Shown here in pieces: positions 25,216 to 34,228 of a stretch of DNA of 64,000 bases (position 1 is the stretch's first letter; each line of letters starts with the position of its first letter). The position numbers were made by a program, and so were the translations under genes. A model generated the notes under the pieces. It was not told the origin of the DNA. It did no database searches and saw only the letters and a program-made list of their open reading frames with translations. This DNA is from Nitrospira sp. KM1 (GTDB taxonomy: Bacteria; Nitrospirota; Nitrospiria; Nitrospirales; Nitrospiraceae), in the NCBI RefSeq assembly GCF_011405515.1, contig NZ_AP022671.1:1116001-1180000 (forward strand), written 5' to 3'.

Positions 25216-25800
25216 TCAGGGTTTCACCACCAGATGACCACGGCGATTCTGCTGATGGCATGACTCTGAATGCGTGACGCAAAAAGGGCGTTCCTTGCCA
25301 TAGGATACGACCGTCACACGCTCCGGTTTCACTCCCATTTCCATCAAGTAATTTCGCACCGCCTTGGCGCGCTTTTCGGCAAGCACGAAGTTGTATGTTG
25401 AACTGCCTCGCTCGTCACAGTGACCTTCCACTTTGACCTGGGCCAAGCCGTGCGCGCGAAGCCACTCGGCATCGCGATTCAGGATTTCCCGGCCCTCCTC
25501 ATTGATGGCCCAACTGTCGTAGCCGAAGAATACGTCGCGCATGCCGGCGGCCGTCGTGGCGTTCTGCTCGGCGCGGATTTCATCAAGCTGACGTTTCGCG
25601 CGCGAAGGATCGGCCTTCGCCAGAATGGGATAGCCGTCCAGGCGATCCACTCCGTTGGAGGACGCAGAAGACAGATCGTTGGCCGTCGGCGGACGGGACA
25701 TATTGCCGCCGGATTGCATGGTTTTTCCCGCGCAGGCGGACATCGACAGGGCGACGAACCCAGCTGCGAATAGGCATCCAATGCGAGAAACGGTCTTCAT
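25216..25800 (-). CDS. pal: Peptidoglycan-associated lipoprotein, OmpA family
   Basis: A 194-aa lipoprotein (signal ending MSAC23) with a C-terminal OmpA/Pal peptidoglycan-binding domain (about 85-194). The Pal hallmarks are VEGHCDERGSSTYN and LAEKRAKAVRNYLMEMGV. Pal links the outer membrane to the wall as part of the Tol-Pal system, but the tolQRAB genes are not here, so it may be a paralogue. It lies 19 nt after the RHH gene and 34 nt before the metallothionein gene, all on the minus strand. The cysteine-containing end (CVTHSESCHQQNRRG) is usual. Confidence 0.88.
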   Translation of the reverse strand: MKTVSRIGCLFAAGFVALSMSACAGKTMQSGGNMSRPPTANDLSSASSNGVDRLDGYPILAKADPSRAKRQLDEIRAEQNATTAAGMRDVFFGYDSWAINEEGREILNRDAEWLRAHGLAQVKVEGHCDERGSSTYNFVLAEKRAKAVRNYLMEMGVKPERVTVVSYGKERPFCVTHSESCHQQNRRGHLVVKP

Positions 25801-25819
25801 GACTTCCCTCCTTATTCAG

Positions 25820-26014
25820 TTATGACTTCCGGCGAGGCAAGAGCCGTTTGCGTTCCAGACCCTGAACGTGAACTTCGCAAAGTTCCTGAACGTACTCGCC
25901 CAATGTTTTCTGATGCAGAGCGGCCGCTGCTTTGAGTTTGGCCAAGAGCTGACGCGGCATCCCCCTGACAAACAAAACTGCGGCATCATTATCTAGCTTC
26001 GCTAGCCTAGCCAT
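25820..26014 (-). CDS. Ribbon-helix-helix-like small DNA-binding protein
   Basis: A 64-aa protein with a beta strand (AAVLFVRGMP), two helices (RQLLAKLKAAAALHQKTLGEYVQELCEVHVQ) and a basic tail (ERKRLLPRRKS), like Arc/CopG-type regulators. The ATG at 26014 falls at the predicted transcription start of a good promoter, so the message is probably leaderless. It lies 19 nt before pal. Confidence 0.65.
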   Translation of the reverse strand: MARLAKLDNDAAVLFVRGMPRQLLAKLKAAAALHQKTLGEYVQELCEVHVQGLERKRLLPRRKS

Positions 26015-26021
26015 CAGTGCT

Positions 26022-26050
26022 AGCATATACAAGCTTATTGGGTGAGTCAA
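26022..26050 (-). promoter_or_regulatory. Sigma-70 promoter giving a leaderless message
   Basis: Minus strand TTGACT, 17 bp, TATGCT. The expected start point, 7 nt downstream, coincides with the ATG at 26014. Confidence 0.6.
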
Positions 26051-26402
26051 CGCTGTTTGCAATTCTTGAACTGCTCGCACTGTTGTCTCAAGCACACCAT
26101 GAGCATGCGCTGGCCTCAGCACGTCATTCCGCCAGGCCCATGGATCTCCGGCTCGTGAACTGGTTACCAAATTCTCCCCCCCCGCCTCGCCTAGGATCTA
26201 CTCGTCAGGCTGCTCTTGCGCAAGGACCGTTCTGAGTTTACCGTGGTGACAGCGTTGACTGGTCGAATTTGAACGGCAAAAACATCCGGTGTTGGGTAAA
26301 TTTCACTTCCGTCGGGAAGGGGCTGGCAGAAGAAGCGAGCCTTGTATTAGGATCGAGGCATATTCCGCTTTGATTGTCTCAGGGAGACGGTAACGCTACC
26401 GT

Positions 26403-26849
26403 ATGATGATCGTGGATGAACAACCGCCGATTCACACTCGCACGGCCGACTCCCAGACGTCCGGCCATAACGCTCGATTGATCCGAGTGCTCATCGTGGA
26501 CGATCACAAATTGATCCGGGAAGGACTCCGCAGCATTGCCAGTTCGTTCAAAGAGCTTGAAGTCGTCGGCGATGCAGACAGCGGGGAGCGTGCGGTTCAA
26601 TTGACCCGCGAGTTGAAGCCGGATGTCGTGCTCATGGATATCGGAATGCCTGGTATGAGCGGCATCGAGGCGACCCGCTACATTAAATCGGAATTTCCTC
26701 AGATCGCAGTCGTCGGTTTATCCGTGCATGAGGAAATGGAAGTGGTACAGGAGATGGCTGCGGCGGGCATCGAAGGATATCTCGCGAAAGAAAACGCCGC
26801 GGATCATTTATATCAGGCCATTCAATCGGCCGTGCGGACGCTTCGGTAA
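26403..26849 (+). CDS. Receiver-only response regulator
   Basis: A 148-aa protein holding one receiver domain (about 28-140) with VLIVDDHKLIREGLRSI, the phosphorylated aspartate in VVLMDIGMPGMSGIEATR and a lysine in GYLAKENAADHLY. No helix-turn-helix follows, so it is not itself a NarL-type DNA binder. Its sequence closely resembles the C-terminal receiver of the hybrid kinase at 30671-33214, suggesting related ancestry or a shared kinase. A 24-residue N-terminal tail precedes the domain. Confidence 0.9.
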   Translation: MMIVDEQPPIHTRTADSQTSGHNARLIRVLIVDDHKLIREGLRSIASSFKELEVVGDADSGERAVQLTRELKPDVVLMDIGMPGMSGIEATRYIKSEFPQIAVVGLSVHEEMEVVQEMAAAGIEGYLAKENAADHLYQAIQSAVRTLR

Positions 26850-26980
26850 CGGCCTTCTCCATCTTTCACGATGGAGACCCGTCTCGGCGACGTCTTCGCC
26901 TCTTATCTCACGTTCATTTCCACTCATTCGAACCCAAGCGTTCACGGAACACCTTCACGTTCTCGCCAGGTCCCGCCAGC

Positions 26981-27181
26981 TTATATTAGACCCGAACGGT
27001 CATGCGGTGTTTTGGGAAGATGACGGCACGACCACGCTCCATAGGCCAGTTGCAGAATCTGCATATGATTTTCGATCGACAACTGTTCCTCGATATGCAA
27101 TCTGGGGTCTTCCTCCAGCAATTTGGCCAGATCTCTGGTGGATTTTTGAAATTCTGTCAATACGTGTTGTAACGGCGTCAT
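26981..27181 (-). CDS. Small helical protein of unknown function
   Basis: A 66-aa protein (MTPLQHVLTEFQKSTRDLAK...) rich in leucine and acidic residues, predicted helical. AAGGAG lies 6 nt before the ATG at 27181, which supports the gene. No family is recognised. Confidence 0.6.
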   Translation of the reverse strand: MTPLQHVLTEFQKSTRDLAKLLEEDPRLHIEEQLSIENHMQILQLAYGAWSCRHLPKTPHDRSGLI

Positions 27182-27229
27182 CCTCAGCTCCTTCAAATTT
27201 AAAGCTTGCCACATGGGTGACGGTCCATG

Positions 27230-27568
27230 TCAGACACTGAGCAACGAAGATCGCGAGCCTGAAGGAGGAGGGTGAAATACGCCGGACTGCCGAAGATATC
27301 GGTACTCCGAGTCTATGGAGAAGACGATCGCCGAACCGTGGACCATGAGAATCAGCGGGCGTTGACCGTCAATGAGCGCAAACGCTTCTTGTATGGATTT
27401 ACCGAATTCGTCGCCCGAGTCCGCGAGATCTCCGAATGAGATCGACACACCCACGATGAACAATACGATCGCGATGCTCAGCGAGCCGACAATGATCACG
27501 GACCATCCCGAGCGAGCGTTCCGAATCGCGCGAGCACTCCAGGCCATGGTACGGTCGAACAACAGCAT
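27230..27568 (-). CDS. Possible single-span membrane protein
   Basis: A 112-aa frame with one clear membrane helix at about 24-46 (VIIVGSLSIAIVLFIVGVSI). The C-terminal third is less protein-like and there is no obvious ribosome site, so this may be a chance frame or a decayed gene. Confidence 0.4.
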   Translation of the reverse strand: MLLFDRTMAWSARAIRNARSGWSVIIVGSLSIAIVLFIVGVSISFGDLADSGDEFGKSIQEAFALIDGQRPLILMVHGSAIVFSIDSEYRYLRQSGVFHPPPSGSRSSLLSV

Positions 27569-27709
27569 TGGAGTGTATTGCCAAATAGCTGAGTCTTATT
27601 CAAGGCCGCGATGAGCCTGTAGTACAGCCGACGACAAACATTGGCGGGAACCAGGACTCTGAGGTAATGAGGCGATCTTACAGAACCGTCTGTGATCATC
27701 AGAGGCATG

Positions 27710-28234
27710 TTACCTTGGTTTTTTGGTCGTCTCCGCACTTCGTTCGAGGGCCTCGAGCCGCAAGTGCAGTTCTTCAATTCGGATCAACAACATACTCAAT
27801 GCATCATCCATTGCCTCGAGCTTCAACGCCATGGTCGAAAGATCGGGACCCTGATGTTCATTGGAATCAGGATACCCGCTCTGCGCAGCCCACTGTTCCA
27901 ACCTTCTCGTTCTATGTTCAAGGCTTTCAGAACGAACTTGCATATCCTCTTGTTTGCCTTGAAGGTCGTACGCCTGATGCTGGGTGGTTTCCAGCTGCCC
28001 CCTCAGACTCGGCAACTCCTCTTCTTTAATGACTGACAATTCCTGATGTTGCCTCGCTCTCGTGCGCATGAGTTCTTCATTGGATTGCTGAATTTTCTGA
28101 TGAAGCGTATCCACTCCGGGTGGAGATACGGTCTGCCGCTCTCCGGAGCAGTTGCTAAAAACCGCAATGAACAGGACAAAGATCAGCGATCGAAGGGGCG
28201 CTCCGTTCATCACGGAGACGGATAATTGGACCAT
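27710..28234 (-). CDS. Coiled-coil exported protein, possibly a lipoprotein
   Basis: A 174-aa protein with a hydrophobic N-terminal signal (PLRSLIFVLFIAVFSNC) and long heptad-rich helices (ELMRTRARQHQELSVIKEEEL; ALKLEAMDDALSMLLIRIEEL). The lipobox is poor. The ATG starts one base after the stop of the PRC-barrel gene, so the two are translationally coupled. Function unknown; a role in envelope structure fits the operon. Confidence 0.7.
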   Translation of the reverse strand: MVQLSVSVMNGAPLRSLIFVLFIAVFSNCSGERQTVSPPGVDTLHQKIQQSNEELMRTRARQHQELSVIKEEELPSLRGQLETTQHQAYDLQGKQEDMQVRSESLEHRTRRLEQWAAQSGYPDSNEHQGPDLSTMALKLEAMDDALSMLLIRIEELHLRLEALERSAETTKKPR

Positions 28235-28235
28235 G

Positions 28236-28721
28236 TTATCGGTTTAGACGGACGCGGGATTCATGTTTTCGGACCGGAACATCATAAAACTGATAAATCA
28301 CGACTTCCTGCTGGCTGAGATCCGGCCAATTATTCTTATCAAACCCAGGAGCATTCTTGAGATCTTTCTTGCTGACGTCCAAGAGGAGATATTGACCGCC
28401 CTGGTCCAGCTCGAATGCCTCCCAAGGAACTGCGAAGTATTTGTCACCGATTCCAGCGAACCCGCCGAAGTCGAGCACGGCGTAATCCACCCCTCCTTGC
28501 TCCGGGTCGATCACGAGATCCTTGATGGTTCCCAGCGAGGCACGGTCGAGACCCTGCACTTTCATCCCCAACAGGTCGCTCGCCTTCAATACTCCGCTTT
28601 TATCTTTTGCTGATACCGGGAGAGCGCTCAGGGCAAGTAGAATCACTATCATCAGGAGTCGTGCCGTACGATCTATGAAACATCCGTCCCAAGGTCTCTG
28701 CCTTCTATTCCATCGATCCAT
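28236..28721 (-). CDS. Exported PRC-barrel domain protein
   Basis: A 161-aa protein with a signal peptide (about 20-38, MIVILLALSALPVSA) and a PRC-barrel domain (about 45-135, LLGMKVQGLDRASLGTIKDLVIDPEQGGVDYAVLDFGG and YFAVPWEAFELD). PRC barrels are small beta-barrels found in envelope and stress proteins of bacteria. It is the middle gene of a three-gene minus-strand operon with a DUF1328 protein upstream and a coiled-coil protein downstream. A second PRC protein lies at 29294. Confidence 0.85.
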   Translation of the reverse strand: MDRWNRRQRPWDGCFIDRTARLLMIVILLALSALPVSAKDKSGVLKASDLLGMKVQGLDRASLGTIKDLVIDPEQGGVDYAVLDFGGFAGIGDKYFAVPWEAFELDQGGQYLLLDVSKKDLKNAPGFDKNNWPDLSQQEVVIYQFYDVPVRKHESRVRLNR

Positions 28722-28747
28722 TAGTGCCGCTCCTCCATAGCCTCTTG

Positions 28748-28927
28748 CTATCTTTCCCCAAGCTTGCGTTCGAGTGAAACCGCCAAAATGAGCACAATGA
28801 AAGCAACGCCTAAGAACATATAGAAAAGCACCTTGGCTATTTCAGTTGCCCCCACGGCAATGTCGCCGAATCCAAATGCAGCGGCCACAATGGCAATTCC
28901 GAAAAAGATCACCGACCATCGGAGCAT
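28748..28927 (-). CDS. DUF1328-type small membrane protein, 59 aa
   Basis: A 59-aa two-helix membrane protein starting [20 protein letters not shown], a clear match to the DUF1328/YtjA pattern (MLRWALIFFVIALIAAVFGF-like, then AKxLFxxFLxxF). AGGAGGG precedes the ATG at 28927. In other bacteria members are stress- or sigma-factor-induced. It leads the operon with the PRC-barrel protein and is under 60 aa, hence easily missed. Confidence 0.85.
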   Translation of the reverse strand: MLRWSVIFFGIAIVAAAFGFGDIAVGATEIAKVLFYMFLGVAFIVLILAVSLERKLGER

Positions 28928-28982
28928 TATAATGCCCTCCTGTGACTAAGTGCTATGCACTCAATTTGGTATGGATAACTGA

Positions 28983-29162
28983 TCACGAGCGTTTCGAAGG
29001 GACCTTAGCGCCCTTGCGTCTGGCTTCCGACAAGCCTATCGCGACTGCCTGTTTCCTGCTTGTGACCTTCTTCCCACTTCTTCCACTTTTTAAAGTTCCT
29101 GATTTCTTTTTGTGCATCGCACGTCTGACAGATTTTTGAGCTCTCTTGCCATAGCGCGGCAT
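28983..29162 (-). CDS. DUF6496-type small basic protein, 59 aa
   Basis: A 59-aa, very basic protein (MPRYGKRAQKSVRRAMHKKK, then GTLKSGRSGKKVTSRKQAVA and IGLSEARRKGAKVP). The SGTLKSGRSGKKVTSRKQAxAIGLSEAR signature is characteristic of the DUF6496 family, often found in stress loci. GGGAGG precedes the ATG at 29162. It probably binds nucleic acid because of its charge, but no function is known. Confidence 0.85.
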   Translation of the reverse strand: MPRYGKRAQKSVRRAMHKKKSGTLKSGRSGKKVTSRKQAVAIGLSEARRKGAKVPSKRS

Positions 29163-29293
29163 AGAACCTCCCTTGAAAACGACAACGCATGTCCGTTTCG
29201 TTGTTCCCGGCGACGGAGGCTGCCAACGTTAAGCAGCCTCCGGATGAGGAGCACAACCAGTACATGCTCCTCTTCTTGGGACAATGTCTCCTA

Positions 29294-29962
29294 TTACTTT
29301 CCACCTTCAAATTGCGGTGCTTCTCCCTTTGGTAATGCTCGTGGGCCGCTCGGTCCAGCTCCACCCGCTTTGTCTTCACCCTGCGAACCACCTGCTGCCG
29401 GCTCATCAGTTACCCCAAGACCTCTATGCTCCATTTTCGACTCACGTTCACGGATGTTTTTGAGTTCATCCTCGAATACTTTCTTCACATCCGGCGACGT
29501 GTCGGCGGCGGCCACGCTGGGATTCAGTTGCTCCTTGGGTATATTCAGCTGAACCTGGCCCTTCTCCTTGTCCACTTTGAAATTGCTCCAGGGAAACGCC
29601 TGATACTGGCCGCTGTGGCCGATCTCGATCATCGCATATTCAATGCGTTTTGTTTCAGAATCCATGATCACGCTCTTCAGCTGCCCCAGTTCTTCCCCCT
29701 TCTGGCCCACGACTTTGTCGCCCACCAGCGAGCTCTCGACCTCCACCTTCTTGCCGCGGGCCACGGGCAACACGGTATATTTGCTCGGGACCCCCGTATC
29801 CCCCGCCGAGTTCGTAATGTTCGTCGACCCCGGGGATGTCTTTCCCCGTTGTTGCTCACGCTGATCGGCTGATGAATCCGCTCCGACCACTGCCGGTTGC
29901 AGCGGCCACGCCATCAACATGAACGCGCCCACGGCACTCAAGACACAAGTTCTGCTTTTCAT
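29294..29962 (-). CDS. Exported PRC-barrel domain protein
   Basis: A 222-aa protein with a signal peptide (about 1-28), a PRC-barrel domain (about 75-150, SSLVGDKVVGQKGEELGQLKSVIMDSETKRIEYAMIEIG and AFPWSNFKVD) and a disordered, glycine- and proline-rich tail. It is a distant paralogue of the protein at 28236-28721. A sigma-54 promoter and paired dyads lie upstream, so it is probably induced by an enhancer-binding protein. The gene stands alone and is followed by the DUF6496 gene. Confidence 0.85.
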   Translation of the reverse strand: MKSRTCVLSAVGAFMLMAWPLQPAVVGADSSADQREQQRGKTSPGSTNITNSAGDTGVPSKYTVLPVARGKKVEVESSLVGDKVVGQKGEELGQLKSVIMDSETKRIEYAMIEIGHSGQYQAFPWSNFKVDKEKGQVQLNIPKEQLNPSVAAADTSPDVKKVFEDELKNIRERESKMEHRGLGVTDEPAAGGSQGEDKAGGAGPSGPRALPKGEAPQFEGGK

Positions 29963-30028
29963 AACCCCTCCCTCGTTCTAAAAGTGTGTTCCCACGAAAT
30001 GACTGACGATGTAGTTAAAACGGTCTTG

Positions 30029-30044
30029 TGCAAGGAGAAGGCCG
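30029..30044 (-). promoter_or_regulatory. Sigma-54 promoter of the PRC-barrel gene
   Basis: Minus strand CGGCCTTCTCCTTGCA: GG at 30042-30043, ten bases, GC at 30030-30031 within TTGCA. The leader is about 56 nt. Confidence 0.72.
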
Positions 30045-30120
30045 AAGAGTTGACAACGCGGGTTTTGAAACGTTCGTAATCACTTACATGGACGTCGATT
30101 CACAAAATGAATCTTGTTGC

Positions 30121-30152
30121 CGGACAAATTGTCCGAGCAGGACAACTTGTCG
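30121..30152. promoter_or_regulatory. Paired GGACA-N3-TGTCC enhancer sites
   Basis: CGGACAAATTGTCCG (30121-30135) is a perfect 15-bp palindrome and GGACAACTTGTCG (30140-30152) a near-perfect one. Their centres are 18 bp apart. They lie 86 and 104 bp from the -24 element at 30042 and between two divergent sigma-54 promoters. Confidence 0.75.
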
Positions 30153-30222
30153 ATAAAGTCGTATGCAAAAATTAAACAACCGTTTCAGTTCCTCATTAGG
30201 ATCCGCGGTGTCTTTTCTGCCT

Positions 30223-30235
30223 GGACAAATTGCCT
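30223..30235. promoter_or_regulatory. Single GGACA-type dyad near the CV_2116-like gene
   Basis: GGACAAATTGCCT, centre 84 bp upstream of the -24 element at 30313-30314. Confidence 0.5.
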
Positions 30236-30311
30236 CTGTGATCGCCTTGGGCGATCAGGCTCATCAATTTCCAGTGCCGCAATCAAAAAACGGTTAACAT
30301 GCAGCGGCAAT

Positions 30312-30327
30312 GGGCTCACTCTTTGCA
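30312..30327 (+). promoter_or_regulatory. Sigma-54 promoter of the CV_2116-like gene
   Basis: GGGCTCACTCTTTGCA: GG at 30313-30314, ten bases, GC at 30325-30326 within TTGCA. The leader is about 64 nt. Confidence 0.7.
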
Positions 30328-30401
30328 ACAGCTTCCCACAAATATAGAAACTCGTTCACACCGTGATACTCAGAGGCCATAACGTCTTCGTGGGAAGGGA
30401 T

Positions 30402-30638
30402 ATGAGTAGAAAACTGGAATACGGAGGATATCTCATCGAATCCGCGCCGACTCAGATCGCCGATGCGAACGCATGGAAAGTCAAGATCTACATCTCCTGG
30501 GGCGAGGGGGATAATCGGGTGACGCGAACATTTTCGTCGAACGAGGTGAGCGCAAACGAGACCGCGGCGGACGATCAGGGAATTCTCTTTGCTAAACAAG
30601 TCATCGACGGAAGCGAAAATCTACTGTCCCATGGTTGA
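30402..30638 (+). CDS. Small CV_2116-like protein, copy 3
   Basis: A 78-aa protein (MSRKLEYGGYLIESAP...) with the layout of copies 1 and 2: YGGYLI start, tryptophan in NAWKVKIYI, and the closing GILFAKQVIDG. AAGGGAT precedes the ATG at 30402. Its own sigma-54 promoter, divergent from that of the PRC gene and sharing its enhancer dyads, links it to the stress regulon. Confidence 0.7.
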   Translation: MSRKLEYGGYLIESAPTQIADANAWKVKIYISWGEGDNRVTRTFSSNEVSANETAADDQGILFAKQVIDGSENLLSHG

Positions 30639-30670
30639 TCTGATGGAAGTCTGATGAATGCGCTCTTCGC

Positions 30671-33214
30671 TCAATTTCGAATCGAGGCCGACGCCTTCGC
30701 CTGCATACCCGTTAGGATCATTTCGTACAGATAGTCTACCGCGGTCTCTTTGCTGAGAAGCGAGACGGCGCCGGCCGCCCGCATGGCGGTCTGAACGGGC
30801 TCGGCGTCATGGACCGAGAGACCAATTACGACCACCTCTGAGTGCTTCCGCTTGATCTGGCGCGTGGCTTCGATGCCGTCCATTTTGGGCATGGTGACAT
30901 CCATCAGAATCACATCCGGCAGCAATTGGCTCGCAAGAAGAACGGCATCCTCTCCATTGGCGGCCTCACCGATCACGCGGACGTCGGGATACGCTTCCAA
31001 TAGCGAGGAGAGACCTTTTCGAACCATCGCGTGATCGTCCACAAGGAGCACCCGGATCGGCGGGCGATCGGATCCGGACCCGTTGGCAAGCAGGCGATCT
31101 TCCCGTTTCGAGATGGGGCGCTCCTCCGAATCAGATACGGGGACCTGTTGCTCTAAAGGAGCGGAGACCTGATGGGTCCCGACCGCACCATGACTTTTGC
31201 CCGTCGTGATCGGCAGAACGAGCGTGGCGACCGTGCCGTTTCCAGGATCCGATTGCAAATCGAATCGCCCCCCGAGCGAGAGCATCCGCTCGCGGATGCT
31301 GAACAGTCCAAAGCCATGACCTGCTGAGTTCGTCACGCGTTCCTCGGAGGCCGTTCGCGTAGAATCAAAGCCCACGCCCCGATCCGATATTGCGATATGC
31401 AACATGCCTTCGCGCTGCTCGAGGAGAATTCCTGCGTCCTTTACCTGCGCATGCTTCACGCAATTAAAGAGAAGCTCGCGCACGCATTGAAACAACAGGA
31501 GGGCCTGGTCCTCCGGCAACCAGGAAGGATCGGCCCTGATGTCCAATGCCACCTGCAGGTTGCGTTTGGGCATATCCTGCGCCAACCATTCCAACGCCAT
31601 CGCCAGACCAAATTCGTGAAGTACGGGGGGACTCAACTGGGACACGAGCGTTCGGGTATAGGCGATGGACTTGTCGATCGACTCCTGAACATCGGCGATG
31701 ATCTTGGCGAGCATGGGACTCATCGGTTGCTGTCTCGTCTGACTCAATTTAATTCGGCTCAGGGCCAGAAGCTGCCCCAGATAGTCATGAAGCTCACCGG
31801 CCAGACGTTTTCGTTCTTTTTGTTCCGTCAAATTCAGCTCCGAGGCCAAGGCACGAAGCTGTTGTTGAGACTGCATCAGCTCCTGCGTTCGCACGTTGAC
31901 CCGTAATTCCAAATCGTCGTTCATTTCACGAAGTGCGACTTCCCCCTGCTTTCTCTCGATCAGGTCCGCCGCTTGTCGGGCCAAAATATCAAGCAGTCTG
32001 AGGGCCCGCTCCGATGGAGCGTGCGCCTCCTTCCAATGGGTTGAGATCATGCCGACGAGCTGGCCGTTCCGAGAGAAGAGCGGCGTGGTCTGAACCGAAC
32101 GAATCCCCGTCTCGCGATAGGTGTTCCTCAGTTCGTCAGGGAGCAGGATCTGGCCGATGTCAGGAATGATGCAGCGTTTGCCCGTTTGGAGCACCCTGCT
32201 GCAAACGGGCTGATCCTCTGGGCTGATCGACTCCCAGCGCTTCGCCGCCTGTGGCGTAAATCCTCGATAGCCAAGCAACTGTAAGCTGCCCTGCAAACCG
32301 GGCTGCAGGTGATACATCTGCAGGCTGGCAAAATCGGCGTGCGTCACGCCGACGGCAGCATCGAGAATCTTTTCATACAAGGCTTGGACATTGTCTTCTT
32401 GAATCAAGATGGCGCTGATGGCGTGCAGCAAGTTTGTGTCGGCCAATTCTGCTTTCAACTGCAATTCGCTGTTCCGAATCGCCACTTCGGCCTGTTTCCT
32501 GCCCGTAATATCCCGCGCGATTATCGAAGAGCCGACGACGCGGTTGAGACGGCCGCGTATGGGCGAGACAGTCAGCGAGATGTGGAGATGTGAACCGTCC
32601 TTTCGTCGTCGGATGGTTTCATAGTGTTCCAGCAGCTTCCCGCTGAGAATGCGAGACTCTGCATCTCGGAGATCCTCCGGAATGAGCCGGCTCATCGATT
32701 GACCGATCATTTCCTCCGCGGTATAGCCGAACAGACGTTCCGCACCAATATTCCAACTGGTCACAATGCCCCGAGAATCTCTGCTGATGATGGCGTCGTC
32801 GGACGATTCTACAATCGCCGCGAGGCGGCCACGTGCTTCTTCGTCCTTCTTATAATGAGTAATGTCACGGGTAAAACAGCGTGTATGGACGAACTTGCCG
32901 CGTTCCATCAGCACATTCGAGCTGATGAGTACGTAGAGGAGAGCGCCATCCTTACGACGCAGCTTCGCTTCACAATTGTGGACGGTCTCCCCCGCCTGCA
33001 ACCGTGCGAGCATATCCTCGATGAGAGGTTGATCGGCATGGAATTCTTGAATATGGTGACCGATATACTCAGCGCTGGAATACCCAAGCATGGTGAGTTC
33101 GGCCTTGTTGGCCCAAAGGATGGTGCCGTCCCATCCCACCCAATGCATGGCGACAGGGGCATTCTCAACGAAATCGCGCAGTGCGTCCGCCTTGGGTCTG
33201 TTCTGTCGGCTCAT
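30671..33214 (-). CDS. Hybrid sensor kinase: PAS-PAS-GAF-HisKA_3-HATPase-receiver
   Basis: An 847-aa soluble hybrid kinase. Two PAS domains (about 12-130 and 135-255; [34 protein letters not shown]) are followed by a GAF domain (about 275-425). A NarX/LuxR-type HisKA_3 has the phospho-histidine in [17 protein letters not shown], then comes an ATPase domain ([25 protein letters not shown]) and a C-terminal receiver ([26 protein letters not shown]). There are no membrane helices, so the signal is cytoplasmic. NarX-type kinases usually pair with NarL-type regulators; the receiver-only protein at 26403 is the nearest candidate partner. Confidence 0.92.
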   Translation of the reverse strand: MSRQNRPKADALRDFVENAPVAMHWVGWDGTILWANKAELTMLGYSSAEYIGHHIQEFHADQPLIEDMLARLQAGETVHNCEAKLRRKDGALLYVLISSNVLMERGKFVHTRCFTRDITHYKKDEEARGRLAAIVESSDDAIISRDSRGIVTSWNIGAERLFGYTAEEMIGQSMSRLIPEDLRDAESRILSGKLLEHYETIRRRKDGSHLHISLTVSPIRGRLNRVVGSSIIARDITGRKQAEVAIRNSELQLKAELADTNLLHAISAILIQEDNVQALYEKILDAAVGVTHADFASLQMYHLQPGLQGSLQLLGYRGFTPQAAKRWESISPEDQPVCSRVLQTGKRCIIPDIGQILLPDELRNTYRETGIRSVQTTPLFSRNGQLVGMISTHWKEAHAPSERALRLLDILARQAADLIERKQGEVALREMNDDLELRVNVRTQELMQSQQQLRALASELNLTEQKERKRLAGELHDYLGQLLALSRIKLSQTRQQPMSPMLAKIIADVQESIDKSIAYTRTLVSQLSPPVLHEFGLAMALEWLAQDMPKRNLQVALDIRADPSWLPEDQALLLFQCVRELLFNCVKHAQVKDAGILLEQREGMLHIAISDRGVGFDSTRTASEERVTNSAGHGFGLFSIRERMLSLGGRFDLQSDPGNGTVATLVLPITTGKSHGAVGTHQVSAPLEQQVPVSDSEERPISKREDRLLANGSGSDRPPIRVLLVDDHAMVRKGLSSLLEAYPDVRVIGEAANGEDAVLLASQLLPDVILMDVTMPKMDGIEATRQIKRKHSEVVVIGLSVHDAEPVQTAMRAAGAVSLLSKETAVDYLYEMILTGMQAKASASIRN

Positions 33215-33419
33215 GTGGATGCGCGAAGTTCAAACAGTCGGGAAGGAGTGGCTTGTGATGAGTGAATGTGTACTCTAACAAAAGAATCGGGCGTCTTCAA
33301 CAGACCTTCGCATTCCTTCATGCCTTCTGCGGCTCGCGTGAAATGGCACTCGCATTCTCACATGGCACGGAGTAGGATAGAGCTCCATCGCGTCCACTGC
33401 GGTGCGCGGAGAACCGCTC

Positions 33420-34151
33420 ATGCACCTGCCCTTCGTCGTCACGGTACTCGGCGTATTCATGATGACCGGTTGCGCCGAACGTGCGCTCAAGCCCCAAGAA
33501 CAGTACGCCCGAGACATGGCCGCAAAACGTGAATGGCTCCGAGGGCCAATGGTCGAGAGTTGCCGGAGTCTTCCGGGACCAGAAAGCCGGGTTGCATGCG
33601 TGATGGTGATTCAGAGAACCCTGACGAAATTGCGAGGAGACTCTCTAACACGCGAGGACCACTTCCGCATCGAACTGGCCAGAGCGAAAGGAAGCGACGA
33701 AACTATGCAACTCTGGACTCGAGCTCAACAGGAAGCGTGGCTTCGAGGACCTCGGACCAGTGCATGCAATATCGCTCCTTTTCCGGGCGAAATGAGGTGG
33801 TGTCTGGATGGCGTCCAGACCGATTTGGAAGCACTCAACGAACCCGATCATGAAGCTACGTATCCGCCTGATATCCGTGCGACCCATGCCGTCGCCCGCA
33901 TTGTGGCGCGCGAGCAGGAGCGAGCCATCCAGCAGCAGCGCGCGCATGAATTGGATCTCGCCCAATTGCAGGCCGCCGGCCATAACCTACCGGGATTTGG
34001 TATTAGCGGCGGATTCTTCGGAATCTCGACCGTTTCTCCCGTGGCTCCGGGGACACCGCTCTATCCATTAACGGCCCCAACACTGCCGCAACCCCCCGTT
34101 TCGTGCACCAGTCATCATGTCGGGGTGACCGTCCAGTCAGACTGCTACTGA
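33420..34151 (+). CDS. Lipoprotein of unknown function
   Basis: A 243-aa exported protein with lipobox MTGC18. The mature part has two WLRGP motifs (EWLRGPMVESC, AWLRGPRTSAC) followed by paired cysteines, suggesting an internal duplication of about 85 residues, and a proline-rich tail. GGAG precedes the ATG at 33420. No family is recognised. Confidence 0.75.
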   Translation: MHLPFVVTVLGVFMMTGCAERALKPQEQYARDMAAKREWLRGPMVESCRSLPGPESRVACVMVIQRTLTKLRGDSLTREDHFRIELARAKGSDETMQLWTRAQQEAWLRGPRTSACNIAPFPGEMRWCLDGVQTDLEALNEPDHEATYPPDIRATHAVARIVAREQERAIQQQRAHELDLAQLQAAGHNLPGFGISGGFFGISTVSPVAPGTPLYPLTAPTLPQPPVSCTSHHVGVTVQSDCY

Positions 34152-34228
34152 TCCAGTCTTTCCGTAGAATCAGCCACCCCTTTCCCACCGGCGGTATCCC
34201 CACAGTCACAAACAGATTATGCGCGCAG

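Noticed and set aside
29279-29289. GGACAATGTCT upstream of the DUF6496 gene
   Set aside because: Half-sites are 1 rather than 3 bp apart and no GG-N10-GC promoter follows.
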